From positions 3,804,501 to 3,868,500 of the forward strand of contig NZ_BNBE01000001.1 in assembly GCF_014654895.1 (NCBI RefSeq): DNA of 64,000 nucleotides, read 5' to 3'. Each line of letters begins with the position of its first letter. Positions within the stretch are counted from its first letter, which is position 1. This DNA is from Streptomyces filamentosus. Its GTDB lineage: Bacteria > Actinomycetota > Actinomycetes > Streptomycetales > Streptomycetaceae. Under the pieces are notes generated by a model. The model ran no database searches, was not told where the DNA came from, and was given only the letters and a program-made list of their open reading frames with translations. Below, piece by piece: positions 7,452 to 15,567 of the stretch. Made by a program: the position numbers and the translations under genes.

Positions 7452-9128
7452 GTGGCGGAAAGAAACCCGACCCTGCGCTTTAATTGCTTCCTGCTTCGCG
7501 AGGGGCTCAAGGACTGCGAAAAGGCGCTTCGTGTTCAATATCGCCCGGGTAGTAAGTCGGAAATGCGTAAGCTCGCCAACTCCGATAATGCGCCCGATGG
7601 CTGCGTTGCTTATCTGCGCGATCGGACCGAAAATGTTCCAGCCTGGGCTCGGCTGCTCGCTCCGGCCTTCTCCGAACTTGAGGGGGTGCTGAATTTCTCC
7701 AATCGGCTCGTTATATTTCTGCCCGTGAAGAATCGGACCTTTGCCATCTGTTTTGGATATGGCAGCTCGACCCTCGAGTGGTCTTGGGTGGAAGCGAACT
7801 TTGGCCTGCGATTTGCGGCACGGAGGTTCGATAGTAAGGCGATGACGGGAGTTGGTAGTCGTCGTATCGATTCTTCTGCTAGATCACAGTGGGTGCAGAT
7901 TCCCACGAATTCCTCGATATCAGATTTCGAGGTCGAACTAGACGGCGAGTTTACTCGCAAGTTGATCGGAAACCTAAGCGAAGGGGTCGAGTTCCCCGAG
8001 TTGGGTGCCGTAGTTGCGACTGATTCCGTTGCGTTTAAGCTCGAAACCGACCTGAATCGGGTTCGTGACGTTTTAGGCGTGATGCTGGAGACGGCAGAGA
8101 CGGGGGATGTGACAAAAGACCTCGCTTTTATTGACTCGCTTGAGCCACTGCGGGCCAAGAGTGAGGTCGTTAAGACTCTTGAGAGGCTCCTCACTATGGA
8201 GTTCTTCGGCGATCGTGTACGGAATACGCAAGGGCCGGCGGCTGAGGGCCTGGACGTACATCTGCTCGCTTTCGCCCCTCCGGATGATCTCTCTGTAGAG
8301 AACATCCACAACTTTGTAATATACAAAGGTGAAGACAGTCAAGAGTTCGAGGAGATGAGTCTGCAATCTCTCCGAGCGGCGATACTTTCCTTCCCTGGAA
8401 AGTTTGGCGTCACCAGCCTGGCGAGCATGAAGGTCCAGGCTCGGGACTCCAATGGGGCTGCCGCCAGCATAGCGAGACCGCTGAAGCATTGGCTCATATT
8501 CGAAGCGGGAAATCAGGATCGGCGTTACCTTCTCACTCTAGGTAAGTGGTACGCACTCGCCGAAAGTTACTCCAAGAAGCTGGATGAGGACCTTGCCCAG
8601 ATTGAGGATGTGACTGATGTCCTCAACCTGCGAACGTGGGACGATTGGGGGCCCAAGAAGAACTGGGAGAAGCATTTCAATGAGAGGGCCGCAGAAGGTC
8701 GGAATGACTTGATTTGCCTCGACAGGCATCCAATTTACTCGGAAGGTGACCAGATCGAGGCATGCGACCTGCTGCATGCGGATGGCTATCTAGTTCATGT
8801 GAAGAAATATACGGGCAGTCAGACCCTCAGTCACCTATTTTCGCAAGGGTTCGTTTCGGCTCAGACCCTTATCTCTGACGCCGCGTACCGCAGCGACTTC
8901 CTTGAGGCGGTCAATTCCATCAACCCGGCCTTGGTGGGGGTCGCAGGTAGCATGCCTCCTAAGTTTGTTACCTATGCAATTGCCTTCGACGACCAACAGT
9001 GGCTGCCTCAAGACCTGCCAACCTTCAGTAAAGTGAATCTTCGAAGCTTCAGTAAGAGGATCAAGCTGCTCGGATCAACAGCCACCCTTGCCCGAGTGCA
9101 GATGACCTTCAAGTCGAAGGACACCTAG
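7452..9128 (+). CDS. TIGR04141 / DUF6119 sporadically distributed protein
   Basis: This 558-residue protein fits the sporadically distributed TIGR04141 (DUF6119) family. It has an N-terminal strand reading LRFNCFLLREGLKD, a V-P-A-W segment followed by NRLVIFLPVKNRTFAICFGYG, and a C-terminal half with KYTGSQTLSHLFSQG and VTYAIAF. Members are found patchily next to mobile elements and defence genes; the biochemistry is unknown. Codon usage is far less G/C-biased than any other gene here, marking recent transfer. GGGGG at 7440-7444 favours GTG 7452 over GTG 7446. It converges on the ABC-3C ATPase gene, with a dead IS630 between them. A small hairpin at 9121-9134 spans its stop. Confidence 0.75.
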   Translation: MAERNPTLRFNCFLLREGLKDCEKALRVQYRPGSKSEMRKLANSDNAPDGCVAYLRDRTENVPAWARLLAPAFSELEGVLNFSNRLVIFLPVKNRTFAICFGYGSSTLEWSWVEANFGLRFAARRFDSKAMTGVGSRRIDSSARSQWVQIPTNSSISDFEVELDGEFTRKLIGNLSEGVEFPELGAVVATDSVAFKLETDLNRVRDVLGVMLETAETGDVTKDLAFIDSLEPLRAKSEVVKTLERLLTMEFFGDRVRNTQGPAAEGLDVHLLAFAPPDDLSVENIHNFVIYKGEDSQEFEEMSLQSLRAAILSFPGKFGVTSLASMKVQARDSNGAAASIARPLKHWLIFEAGNQDRRYLLTLGKWYALAESYSKKLDEDLAQIEDVTDVLNLRTWDDWGPKKNWEKHFNERAAEGRNDLICLDRHPIYSEGDQIEACDLLHADGYLVHVKKYTGSQTLSHLFSQGFVSAQTLISDAAYRSDFLEAVNSINPALVGVAGSMPPKFVTYAIAFDDQQWLPQDLPTFSKVNLRSFSKRIKLLGSTATLARVQMTFKSKDT

Positions 9129-9155
9129 CGGTGTACGGCGAGCCTGGCTCCTGAG

Positions 9156-10234
9156 CTAGTGACCTGGTTCGGAGATCCTGTCGCAGTATCGGCAGATGCG
9201 GTCGAGGATCTGGTCGGCGGTTTTGGTCCATCTGAAGGGTCGGGCCTGGGCGTTCCAGACCTTGATCCAGTCTTCGAGCGCCTTCTTGAGGTCGTCGAGT
9301 GAGCAGAACACTCTGCAGCGCCGTTCCAGCTCGGCGAACCACCGTTCGACCTGGTTGATCCAAGATGAGTAGGCGGGGGTGAAGTGGAGCTGGAAACGAA
9401 CGGGGGTGCGCGAGGAGCCACTTGTGCACCACGGGTGCACAAGTGGCCGGAGAGGTTGTCCCAGATGACGTGGACCGCCAGGCCCTTGTCGGTCCGGCGG
9501 TCGATCTCGTCGAGTAAGTCGACCGCACGGTGCTGTGCGGATAGCTTGCTGATGACTTTGCCGGTCGCGGTGTTCAGGGCGGCGAACCGGTCGACGGTGC
9601 TGTGCCGCACGTAGCCGAAGCTGCGGCGCTCGGGCACTCCCGGGATCATGGGCAGGACCGATGCGGTCCGCTGAAGGGCATGGATCTGCGGTTTCTCGTC
9701 GACCGCGAAGACGACGGCGTTCGCCAGCGGAGCGAGAAACAGACCTACGACGTCACGGATCTTGTCGATCAGGAACGGGGCCGGGGAGATCTTGAACGTC
9801 TCGGTCCGCCACGGCTGCAGACCGAAGGCGTGCTAGATCCGCAGGACACTGGCCGGAGAGATCCCCACCGTCTTGGCCAGTTCCCGCTTGGACCAGTGCG
9901 TGCCCGCAGGAGGTGTCTCTTCCGGGGTGCGGACCACTACCTCTTCGATCTAGGTGTCGGTGATGGTCCGTGGCACTCTGTGCTGCGGCTCGTCCGCAAG
10001 TCCGTCGAGGCTGTCGCGCAGGAACCGTGTGCGCCAGCGGCGCACGGTGTCTCTGCCGACATCGAGTCGCGCGGCGACCACCGCGTTGTTCCATCCGTTC
10101 GCGCAGGCCAGCACGACACGTGCGCGAACGGCCAGCCCCTGCGCGGTCGAGCGGCGCTTTGCCCAGTTCTCCAGCGTCAGCCGCTCGGCCTCCGACAGCA
10201 CGACAGGTTCCAGCCGGGTACTGCCCATGCCCAT
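9156..10234 (-). pseudogene. IS630 transposase, broken by two stops and frameshifts
   Basis: The transposase reads from ATG 10234. An N-terminal helix-turn-helix region (LEPVVLSEAERLTLENWA, then LDVGRDTVRRWRTRF) is followed in the same frame by TAG at 9950-9952, TAG at 9833-9835 and the DDE-domain segments AVVFAVDEKPQIHAL and VHVIWDNLSGH. Near 9440 the frame shifts; VHKWLLAHP appears in a second frame and FTPAYSSWINQVERWFAEL in a third. The elements of the DDE/D triad can be recognised but lie in different frames, so no active enzyme can be made. An inverted repeat (CTTGTGCACC/GGTGCACAAG at about 9421-9443) sits at the first frameshift. Confidence 0.8.
9159..9174 (+). repeat. left terminal inverted repeat of IS630 element
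   Basis: This end matches the right end at 12 of its first 16 positions by eye. A TA dinucleotide (9157-9158) lies directly outside it. Confidence 0.65.
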
Positions 10235-10314
10235 AGGACAGCGTGAACGCGCGACCGGCCGCAGGCGAACACCGCAATCTGAGACAGGGGCCGCCTCACG
10301 TGGCGACCCACGAC

Positions 10315-10330
10315 CTCAAAACCAGACCAC
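10315..10330 (-). repeat. right terminal inverted repeat of IS630 element
   Basis: Read on the minus strand it begins GTGGTCTGGTTTTGAG, mirroring the left end. TA at 10331-10332 completes the target duplication. Confidence 0.65.
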
Positions 10331-12336
10331 TAGCTGGATTCCTCCGTGCCGACCTCGTCTTCGATCAGGCCGTACGGAGGACGGTCCTCGCTGCGGCTGT
10401 ACCGCACGACGACGCAGTCTTCGACAAGGTCGGGTGGGCTGTTGTCGACGACGATGACCTGGGCCCCTGCGCCCTGCTCGGCTAGCCAGGCCGTCAGGTG
10501 ACGGTAGAAGTCGTCGATGGCGACGGCGTCGGCGATGGTGGAGTCCAGGGTGCCGCCGTGGCCGAGGTTCTTCTGCGGGCTGTCGATCATGAGGAAGCCC
10601 GGGTGTGCGGCTGATGTTTCGATGGCGACCTCGAAGACGGCGAGCTGCCATGCCAGCGTCAGGAGAGTTCTGGCGCCGGAAGAGGCCTCCTGGTAGGAGT
10701 CACCGCGTACGTGCGGCGTTAGGTTTGAGTCGATGAATGGCTGGCTGAGCTTGGGGTAGCGCCACTGGTGCAGGAGTTCGCCAAAGCGTCCGCTGATGCG
10801 GGCCAGGACGCGGTCACGGTCGCGGGCGGCGTCGCCCAGCTGGTCGAGTTCTTCGCGGAGGCCGGCGATCTGAGCTTCGTGTCGTTCCACGGTGGCAACG
10901 CGCTTGGCGATGCCTTCGTTGAGTTTGGCGGCGTTCTCCGCGTGCTGGGCTTGGCGCAGTACCTCTTCGCGGCGGCGCTGGAGACTATCGCGTGCGGCGA
11001 GGTAGGGCGATACCGCTGGGGAGGTCGCCTCATCCAGGGCAGCAGCCGCATGCTGTTCGGCCAGTGCCGCGTCTTCCGCGTGGAGTTTCAACTCCGTGAG
11101 CGAAGCGTCGAGCTCGTCGATGTAGGTGGTGATTTCCTTCAGGCGGGCCTTTGTGGAACGGATCTCGGCCGCGACGTCCAGGCGGTTCTCGTCCGTGCCA
11201 TGCTCGGAGTCCGCCGAACCGAGAGTGAGGGGCTCCTCTCCCTCGGGAAGCGTGTGGTGACACAGGCTGCACTGGCCATCCGTCCTCGAAGGCGGGCCGG
11301 CCAGACGATGCAAGCAGGCTGGGCACGTTGTGACGCTCAGGGGGTCGAACAGCTGTCGTGCCTCGGCCAACATGCCCAGCTTGAGGAGGTCGTCGGCGTA
11401 CTGCGCGCGAAGAGGCAGCATGCGGGCGAGCTGGCTCTCGCAGTCTCGCAAGACGGCTGCGGCTCGCCTGGATGTCTGGGCCGCCTGCTGATGCTCGCGG
11501 CGGAGCTGGGCAGCGAAGGCCGTACCGGCTTGGGCCTGGTGGTCGAGTGCCTGGAGCTGCTCGGCGATCTCGGCAAGCTCGAAGTGGAACGCCTGAGGGG
11601 TGAGCGCGTCTCGCAGGTCGATGGGGCCACGCTGCTCCTGTACGAACGCCCGGGCGCCGGCGAGCTCAGCCTTCGCGTTGCTGAGGCGGGTCCCGAGCTC
11701 GCGAATGCGTTGACCGAGCTCGACGGCCCGGTCGTCGTGGACGCCGAAGACGACGTCGACGACCTGCTTCAGCTTGTGCCTCTTCATGAATTGGTTCTCG
11801 AAGAGGAAGTGCTTGTCGGCTACGCGCTCGTTCGGCAGGAACGCCAACGCCATGAGGTCACGGAAGCTCAGTGGGTCCGTGCGGGACTCGCGGCTCGTGG
11901 GTGCTTCACGCAGCTGAACGCCTTCGAGCTTGCAGTGCCCCAGGAGGAGTGAGGACAAGCTGTCGGGTGCCCCGGCCGGCTCGATTGGCCTGCTCTCGGC
12001 GTTGGACAGGGCGGGGTTGTCGAGCGTTCCCCGGCGCACGTACGCGACCTTCGACGGCTCGCCGACGGAGCGCTCGATCACGTGCGGCTCGCCGGACAGC
12101 TCGACTTCGAGAAGGCAGGAGCGGACCTTCCTCAGCACTTCCGGATGCCGGGGGTGTCTCTTGGCACCGAGCCCGTACGCGATGAACTCCAGCACCGCGG
12201 TCTTGCCCGAGCTGAAGGCTCCGGCAACCACGGACAGAGGGCGCACGCGCTGCGCGTCTCTGAAGTCGACGTCATAGGTGCGATCGATGCCGGCCAGGCG
12301 CAGACGCCGGATCCGAATGCCGGGCAGAGGCTGCAT
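10330..12336 (-). CDS. SMC-like ABC ATPase, ABC-3C conflict system component
   Basis: This 668-residue protein is an SMC/Rad50-type ABC ATPase. Walker A is GAFSSGKT (39-46). Long coiled-coil arms (about 200-330 and 390-515) flank a zinc-binding tip with CPAC (338-341) and CSLC (356-359). A signature-like SSGARTLL motif (552-559) and Walker B FLMIDSP (581-587) follow, then an IVVDNSPP strand. In ABC-3C systems such an ATPase is thought to sense invading nucleic acid or nucleoprotein and license an effector. It is the third gene of an operon with the middle component and a nuclease-like effector. ATG 12336 is chosen because GGGAGGG lies nine bases upstream; ATG 12345 overlaps the previous stop (ATGA). 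An IS630 begins exactly at its stop. Confidence 0.75.
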   Translation of the reverse strand: MQPLPGIRIRRLRLAGIDRTYDVDFRDAQRVRPLSVVAGAFSSGKTAVLEFIAYGLGAKRHPRHPEVLRKVRSCLLEVELSGEPHVIERSVGEPSKVAYVRRGTLDNPALSNAESRPIEPAGAPDSLSSLLLGHCKLEGVQLREAPTSRESRTDPLSFRDLMALAFLPNERVADKHFLFENQFMKRHKLKQVVDVVFGVHDDRAVELGQRIRELGTRLSNAKAELAGARAFVQEQRGPIDLRDALTPQAFHFELAEIAEQLQALDHQAQAGTAFAAQLRREHQQAAQTSRRAAAVLRDCESQLARMLPLRAQYADDLLKLGMLAEARQLFDPLSVTTCPACLHRLAGPPSRTDGQCSLCHHTLPEGEEPLTLGSADSEHGTDENRLDVAAEIRSTKARLKEITTYIDELDASLTELKLHAEDAALAEQHAAAALDEATSPAVSPYLAARDSLQRRREEVLRQAQHAENAAKLNEGIAKRVATVERHEAQIAGLREELDQLGDAARDRDRVLARISGRFGELLHQWRYPKLSQPFIDSNLTPHVRGDSYQEASSGARTLLTLAWQLAVFEVAIETSAAHPGFLMIDSPQKNLGHGGTLDSTIADAVAIDDFYRHLTAWLAEQGAGAQVIVVDNSPPDLVEDCVVVRYSRSEDRPPYGLIEDEVGTEESS

Positions 12337-12341
12337 GGTGA

Positions 12342-12920
12342 TCATCCCTCCCAGGGCATGTCGGACGGGTGTGGTTCTGGGCCCAGGACGCTCATGAGTG
12401 CGGCACCGGGGCCGCCGTGGCCGTCCGGGCGCAGCCACCGCGCCGTCTGCTCCCGCAGAGCCTTGTCGCTGAGCCGGTGCAGTCGGCGCACGACGATTGA
12501 CGCAGCGGTGCTGAACGAGTCGGCGTAGGTCGCGGTGAACTGCGCCCCGAGTTCGTGGCCACGGGGGCTGATGGTGTACGCGAGGGCACCCTTGTGGTTG
12601 TGGACCTCGCAGCATCCGTAGGCAATAAGGAGCGCGAGGTCGTGCTGGATCCGTTCGCGGCGGCTGGTGAACCGCTGCGAGGAGGAGGCGTAGGACAGCA
12701 CCTGCGGATCGAAGCCGGCCAGTCGCAACAGGTTGGCCTCTCGGTCTTCGGACCGGATCACGAGGAACGGGTTCGCGGACAGGAAGTCGTAGTAGCCGAT
12801 ACGTTCCAGGCTCGCTCCGTTCGCGTCATGCCCGGCAACAGCGTCCAGGAGGAGAAGGAGCTGGGCGAGCCGGAACTGCACCTCGTCCTCCGGCATTACT
12901 ACCGGACGGTGTGCTTCCAC
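12342..12920 (-). CDS. ABC-3C middle component-like protein
   Basis: This protein of about 192 residues is helical and lacks catalytic motifs. Its pattern fits the small middle components of ABC-three-component systems: an N-terminal EVQFRLAQLLLLLDAV helix, the DFLSANPFL segment, then a winged-helix-like part (RERIQHDLALLIAYGCCEV, then LAYTISPRGHELGAQF) and a C-terminal Arg-Leu helix. Middle components are thought to link effector and ATPase. GTG 12920 is preferred because GAGGGG precedes it by seven bases; GTG 12956 would add 12 residues. Its stop overlaps the region of the ATPase start, so all three genes are probably co-translated. Confidence 0.65.
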   Translation of the reverse strand: MEAHRPVVMPEDEVQFRLAQLLLLLDAVAGHDANGASLERIGYYDFLSANPFLVIRSEDREANLLRLAGFDPQVLSYASSSQRFTSRRERIQHDLALLIAYGCCEVHNHKGALAYTISPRGHELGAQFTATYADSFSTAASIVVRRLHRLSDKALREQTARWLRPDGHGGPGAALMSVLGPEPHPSDMPWEG

Positions 12921-12964
12921 GGCGAACCCCTCGTATCGTCTTGGCGGGACAGGCACGGCGTCGC

Positions 12965-13927
12965 TCAGCCGTCGGAATGGTTGTCAGCGATCTGTCGCCA
13001 GTGTTTGACCCAACCCGCCTTGCGGTTGTCTACCAGCCGGTGCACCAGACCCCAGCTGTGTACCAGTTCCAGGCGCAAGTTCTTGGGCAGCTTGTCGTGC
13101 TCGTCGCGCACATCCCGCCACACACGCCGATGCAGTGCCGGGAGGGCGTCTTCGGCGCAGCACTCGTTGAACTGCATCTCCCACAATCCGTGCAACGTGG
13201 CGTCGGCTGAACTGAGTGCGGCCACCTCCGCAGGCACCGCCTTGTGCGCGATCTCGCGAGCCACCAGGTCAGCGTTGAAGAACTGCCGCTTGGCTGCGGT
13301 CAGCTCCACATGACCCGCCTCGACCATCTGCCGGACGAACAATGCCGAGTCGAGGGCGACCGCCTTCTCGTCCTCCACCTCCAACACCAGCCGAAGCTGT
13401 TCTTCAACTGCTGGCAGTGCAGACCCGTACGGCTCGTAGTAGGCACGGCGAACCTGGTCGCCTTCGGGGCTTTGAAGCCGACGCATCAGGGCTGTCTCGT
13501 CCCACAGCTCGATGACGAGGCTGTGCTCCTTCTGCATCCGCTTCTTCCAACCGTCCCACCACTTTGCTGCGGGACCATCCATGCTGGACGGGATGCACAG
13601 AACCCAGATCGTGATCGTGTGACCCTGCTCCTTGGCTGCCTTGAGAGCGTGCGAGAGCGAGTCCCGAATCTGCTGCGAATGGCTCGTGGTGGTCACCGGC
13701 ATGAAGTACTTGGACTGCCACACCGTGATGGCCCCACCGAGATCACCGGCGAAGGCATCCACTCCCCAGTCACCTGGGTTGGCAGCGATCATCCGGACGT
13801 TCGGGGTGGTAGCAGCAGCCAGCTGCGCGACCATCTTCTCGAAGTCGGCGCGGGCACCGTCCGCGCTCCCAGTGCGGTACTCGTGCACGCCGAACTGGAT
13901 GGGCGGCACACCAGCCGCGACGGCCAT
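12965..13927 (-). CDS. restriction-endonuclease-fold effector of ABC-3C system
   Basis: The N-terminal 160 residues of this roughly 320-residue protein look like a PD-(D/E)XK nuclease domain. An acidic helix (ADFEKMVAQL) is followed by GDWGVDAF with Asp57 and then TVWQSKYF with Gln71-x-Lys73, the pattern of Mrr-like and related restriction domains. A partner helix reads IRDSLSHALKAAKEQGHTITIWVL. The C-terminal half is helical with LVHSWGLVHRLVDN and resembles the tails that join ABC-3C effectors to their partners. A DNA-cleaving abortive-infection effector is the simplest reading. It is the first gene of the operon. ATG 13927 or GTG 13972 could start it; neither has a good ribosome binding site, so leaderless translation is possible. 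Confidence 0.65.
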   Translation of the reverse strand: MAVAAGVPPIQFGVHEYRTGSADGARADFEKMVAQLAAATTPNVRMIAANPGDWGVDAFAGDLGGAITVWQSKYFMPVTTTSHSQQIRDSLSHALKAAKEQGHTITIWVLCIPSSMDGPAAKWWDGWKKRMQKEHSLVIELWDETALMRRLQSPEGDQVRRAYYEPYGSALPAVEEQLRLVLEVEDEKAVALDSALFVRQMVEAGHVELTAAKRQFFNADLVAREIAHKAVPAEVAALSSADATLHGLWEMQFNECCAEDALPALHRRVWRDVRDEHDKLPKNLRLELVHSWGLVHRLVDNRKAGWVKHWRQIADNHSDG

Positions 13928-13972
13928 GGGGCGATCCAAGCCGGCCCACCCCGCATCCCCCTCAGGCAACAC

Positions 13973-14249
13973 CTACGTGCCGACGTCTGCCGACCGTTCG
14001 TGCCGCGCGACACACCGTGACGAGGGCAGCGTAGTCGTCGTGGTTTTTGGCGATCAAGAGGGGCTGCGGTGGCCGTGGCCAAAGGGCCACACAGTGGCCA
14101 CCCGATCTGAGGTCTGGCCACGGAAGCCGAGAATCTACAGCCTTTTGTTGTGCCAGTTCGCCGGAGGCAGACGGGGAAGGAGCCCGAAGGAACTGGAAGC
14201 ACTTCCGTGGTCATGCCAAGGTAGATGGCCGCCCAAGAGCCCCAATCCC
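13973..14249. promoter_or_regulatory. divergent control region with repeated TGGCCA boxes
   Basis: The gap between the ABC-3C operon and the DUF317 gene carries a cluster of TGGCCA/GTGGCC half-sites at 14069-14074, 14075-14081, 14084-14090, 14094-14101 and 14115-14121, in both orientations. The box at 14094-14101 is a perfect 8-base palindrome. The cluster could bind a repressor controlling the conflict operon or the element's transfer genes. No regulator gene is present in the island, so this is a suggestion only. Confidence 0.35.
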
Positions 14250-15019
14250 ATGGAGGCACCCTGCACCGGCAGCACCAAAACGATCCCCCTCCCCGACGCG
14301 ACCTACTGGGTTACCCCTCGTCACCTGGCGGGCGACGACGAGTCTCTCGCCGACCAGGTGGCCGCGACCCTCTCGTCTGCCGGCTGGCGGATGTGGCCGA
14401 CTGCCCGCGACACCCTTCTCTACACGAGCCCCAACGGGCTGTGTGGTGCCGAGTGGACACGCGCCGCCTGTTCGTTCGAACTGGGAGACCTTCCGGTTGC
14501 CTGGCAGATCTCCGCCCGGTCCCATCCCGATAGCGGCCTGCCTGAGTGGAACGCGTACTTCACCGCCGGCGTCCCCCACGAGGCGCTGACCGACTTCCTT
14601 CTCGCCCTCGAGGCCCGCACGGACCCCGCCTTCTCCTTCGATGGCCCAGAGATCGTCCTCTCGGCGGCCTGTGCCCAAGGATGGGTACGCGACATCGACC
14701 GCCCGCTCATCGCCGCTCTCGCCCCGGGCTCTCCGCCGGCATCTCGCTGGAGGAAGTGCCCCCGCTCGTTCGCGATGCCGATCCGCGGCCTGGTCGCTTC
14801 GGCTGGCAGGCGTGGGCGGAACCTTCTGTCGGCACCTCGTATCTCTGGTGCGCGACCTTCAGTGGCAGCACGCCTCACGATCTGGTCGCGATCTTCGCCG
14901 CCTCGCTCGCCTCCCCCCATCCCGTGCCGCGCTCTTGCCTGCCCGCCGGCGTCGAGGGGCAGCTCGACGTCATCCACCCAGGCACCCGGCGGCGGAGGAG
15001 AGCACGCGGATCCGATTGA
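14250..15019 (+). pseudogene. DUF317 protein with a frameshift
   Basis: The first part (ATG 14250) reads YWVTPRHLAGDDE, TLLYTSPNGLCGAEW and WNAYFTAGVP, the hallmarks of the DUF317 domain found on Streptomyces plasmids and integrative elements. Near 14720-14735 the frame is lost; the continuation ISLEEVPPLVRDADP, WCATFSGSTPHDLVAIF and GQLDVIHPGTRR lies in another frame ending at 15017-15019. A single-base indel would rejoin the two halves into one protein of about 255 residues with a DUF317 repeat in each half. Either the gene is inactivated or the sequence has an error. It supports an integrative-element origin of the island. Confidence 0.6.
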
Positions 15020-15173
15020 GGCAGGACAGCGGGCGACGTCAAAACTTCGGGAAGTTTTCGGGAAATCCAGCCGCCAGGGGCCGCCTCTGACCGGATTCAG
15101 CCGGACAGATCCAGCCACTGGGGGAGCCTTCCCCGACCCCCTCACCCCCGACCGAAAACCGCCCCTGACCAGC

Positions 15174-15200
15174 AAAAAGGCCCCTCCCGAAGGAGGGGCC
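15174..15200 (-). terminator. rho-independent terminator of tRNA-Arg
   Basis: A perfect 9-bp G+C stem (15179-15187 with 15192-15200, loop CGAA) is followed on the minus strand by five T residues. It sits directly downstream of the tRNA. Confidence 0.9.
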
Positions 15201-15208
15201 TCGCTCTG

Positions 15209-15281
15209 CGCCCCCGGCAGGACTCGAACCTGCGGCCAAGTGCTTAGAAGGCACCTGCTCTATCCGCTGAGCTACGGGGGC
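15209..15281 (-). tRNA. tRNA-Arg (anticodon TCT)
   Basis: Read on the minus strand, the 73-nt sequence folds into a full cloverleaf. The acceptor stem pairs GCCCCCG with CGGGGGC, the D arm contains TAGCTCAGCGGATAGAGC, the anticodon loop is CTTCTAA with anticodon TCT (reading AGA), and the T arm contains GCAGGTTCGAGTCCTGC. The discriminator base is G and CCA is not encoded. The 3' end faces the accessory island, the orientation in which tyrosine recombinases use tRNA genes as attB. I found no second copy of the tRNA 3' end in the window to serve as the other att site. Confidence 0.95.
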
Positions 15282-15567
15282 CGGTGGTGGCCTTGGGCCT
15301 GGTGGCCCGGGTTGGGTGTGCCTGCGGGGACAAGGATAGGGCTCTTGTCGCCTCGGGCCGGTTGCTTCGCCTGCGTGGCACGATGTGGAGGTTCGGTGAA
15401 GCGAACCGATAATCGCAGGCAGGTGCGATTCGCGCAGCGCTTTTCGCGTCGTGCGCGGCGGGTGTTGTGCAGTCGTTATGCCCGGGGTTCCGTTCCCCCT
15501 CCCCTTCTTCGGCGCGCAGGGTTCTTATACGCTTCAAAAACGCTCATAAATTGGGCATTCTTCGCAT
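15282..15567. promoter_or_regulatory. region between tRNA-Arg and dynA
   Basis: There is no gene here. A 6-bp inverted repeat (AATCGC 15411-15416, GCGATT 15425-15430) and an A+T-rich patch (about 15516-15560, including TTCTTATACG) could form the dynAB promoter. The patch just upstream of the tRNA may carry the tRNA promoter. No ribosome binding site is obvious before GTG 15568, so dynA may be leaderless. Confidence 0.35.

Larger units (their letters stand above)
9159..10330 (-). mobile_element. IS630-family insertion sequence, inactive
   Basis: This is a complete but dead IS630-type element of about 1.17 kb. Its ends are imperfect inverted repeats (GTGACCTGGTTCGGAG on the left; GTGGTCTGGTTTTGAG on the right, read inward), and TA dinucleotides sit on both sides (9157-9158 and 10331-10332), as expected for this family's TA target duplication. 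Removing the element restores GAGC-TA-GCTGG. The right end falls in the stop codon of the ABC ATPase gene, whose TAG survives because the element begins with G. Confidence 0.75.

Noticed and set aside
9602..10485. Plus-strand genes across the IS630 element
   Set aside because: The minus strand carries recognisable transposase segments; the plus frames are antisense to them.
15209..15281. Second att copy of the tRNA 3' end elsewhere in the island
   Set aside because: I scanned for the GGCAGGACTCGAACCTGC word by eye and found no other copy in the window.
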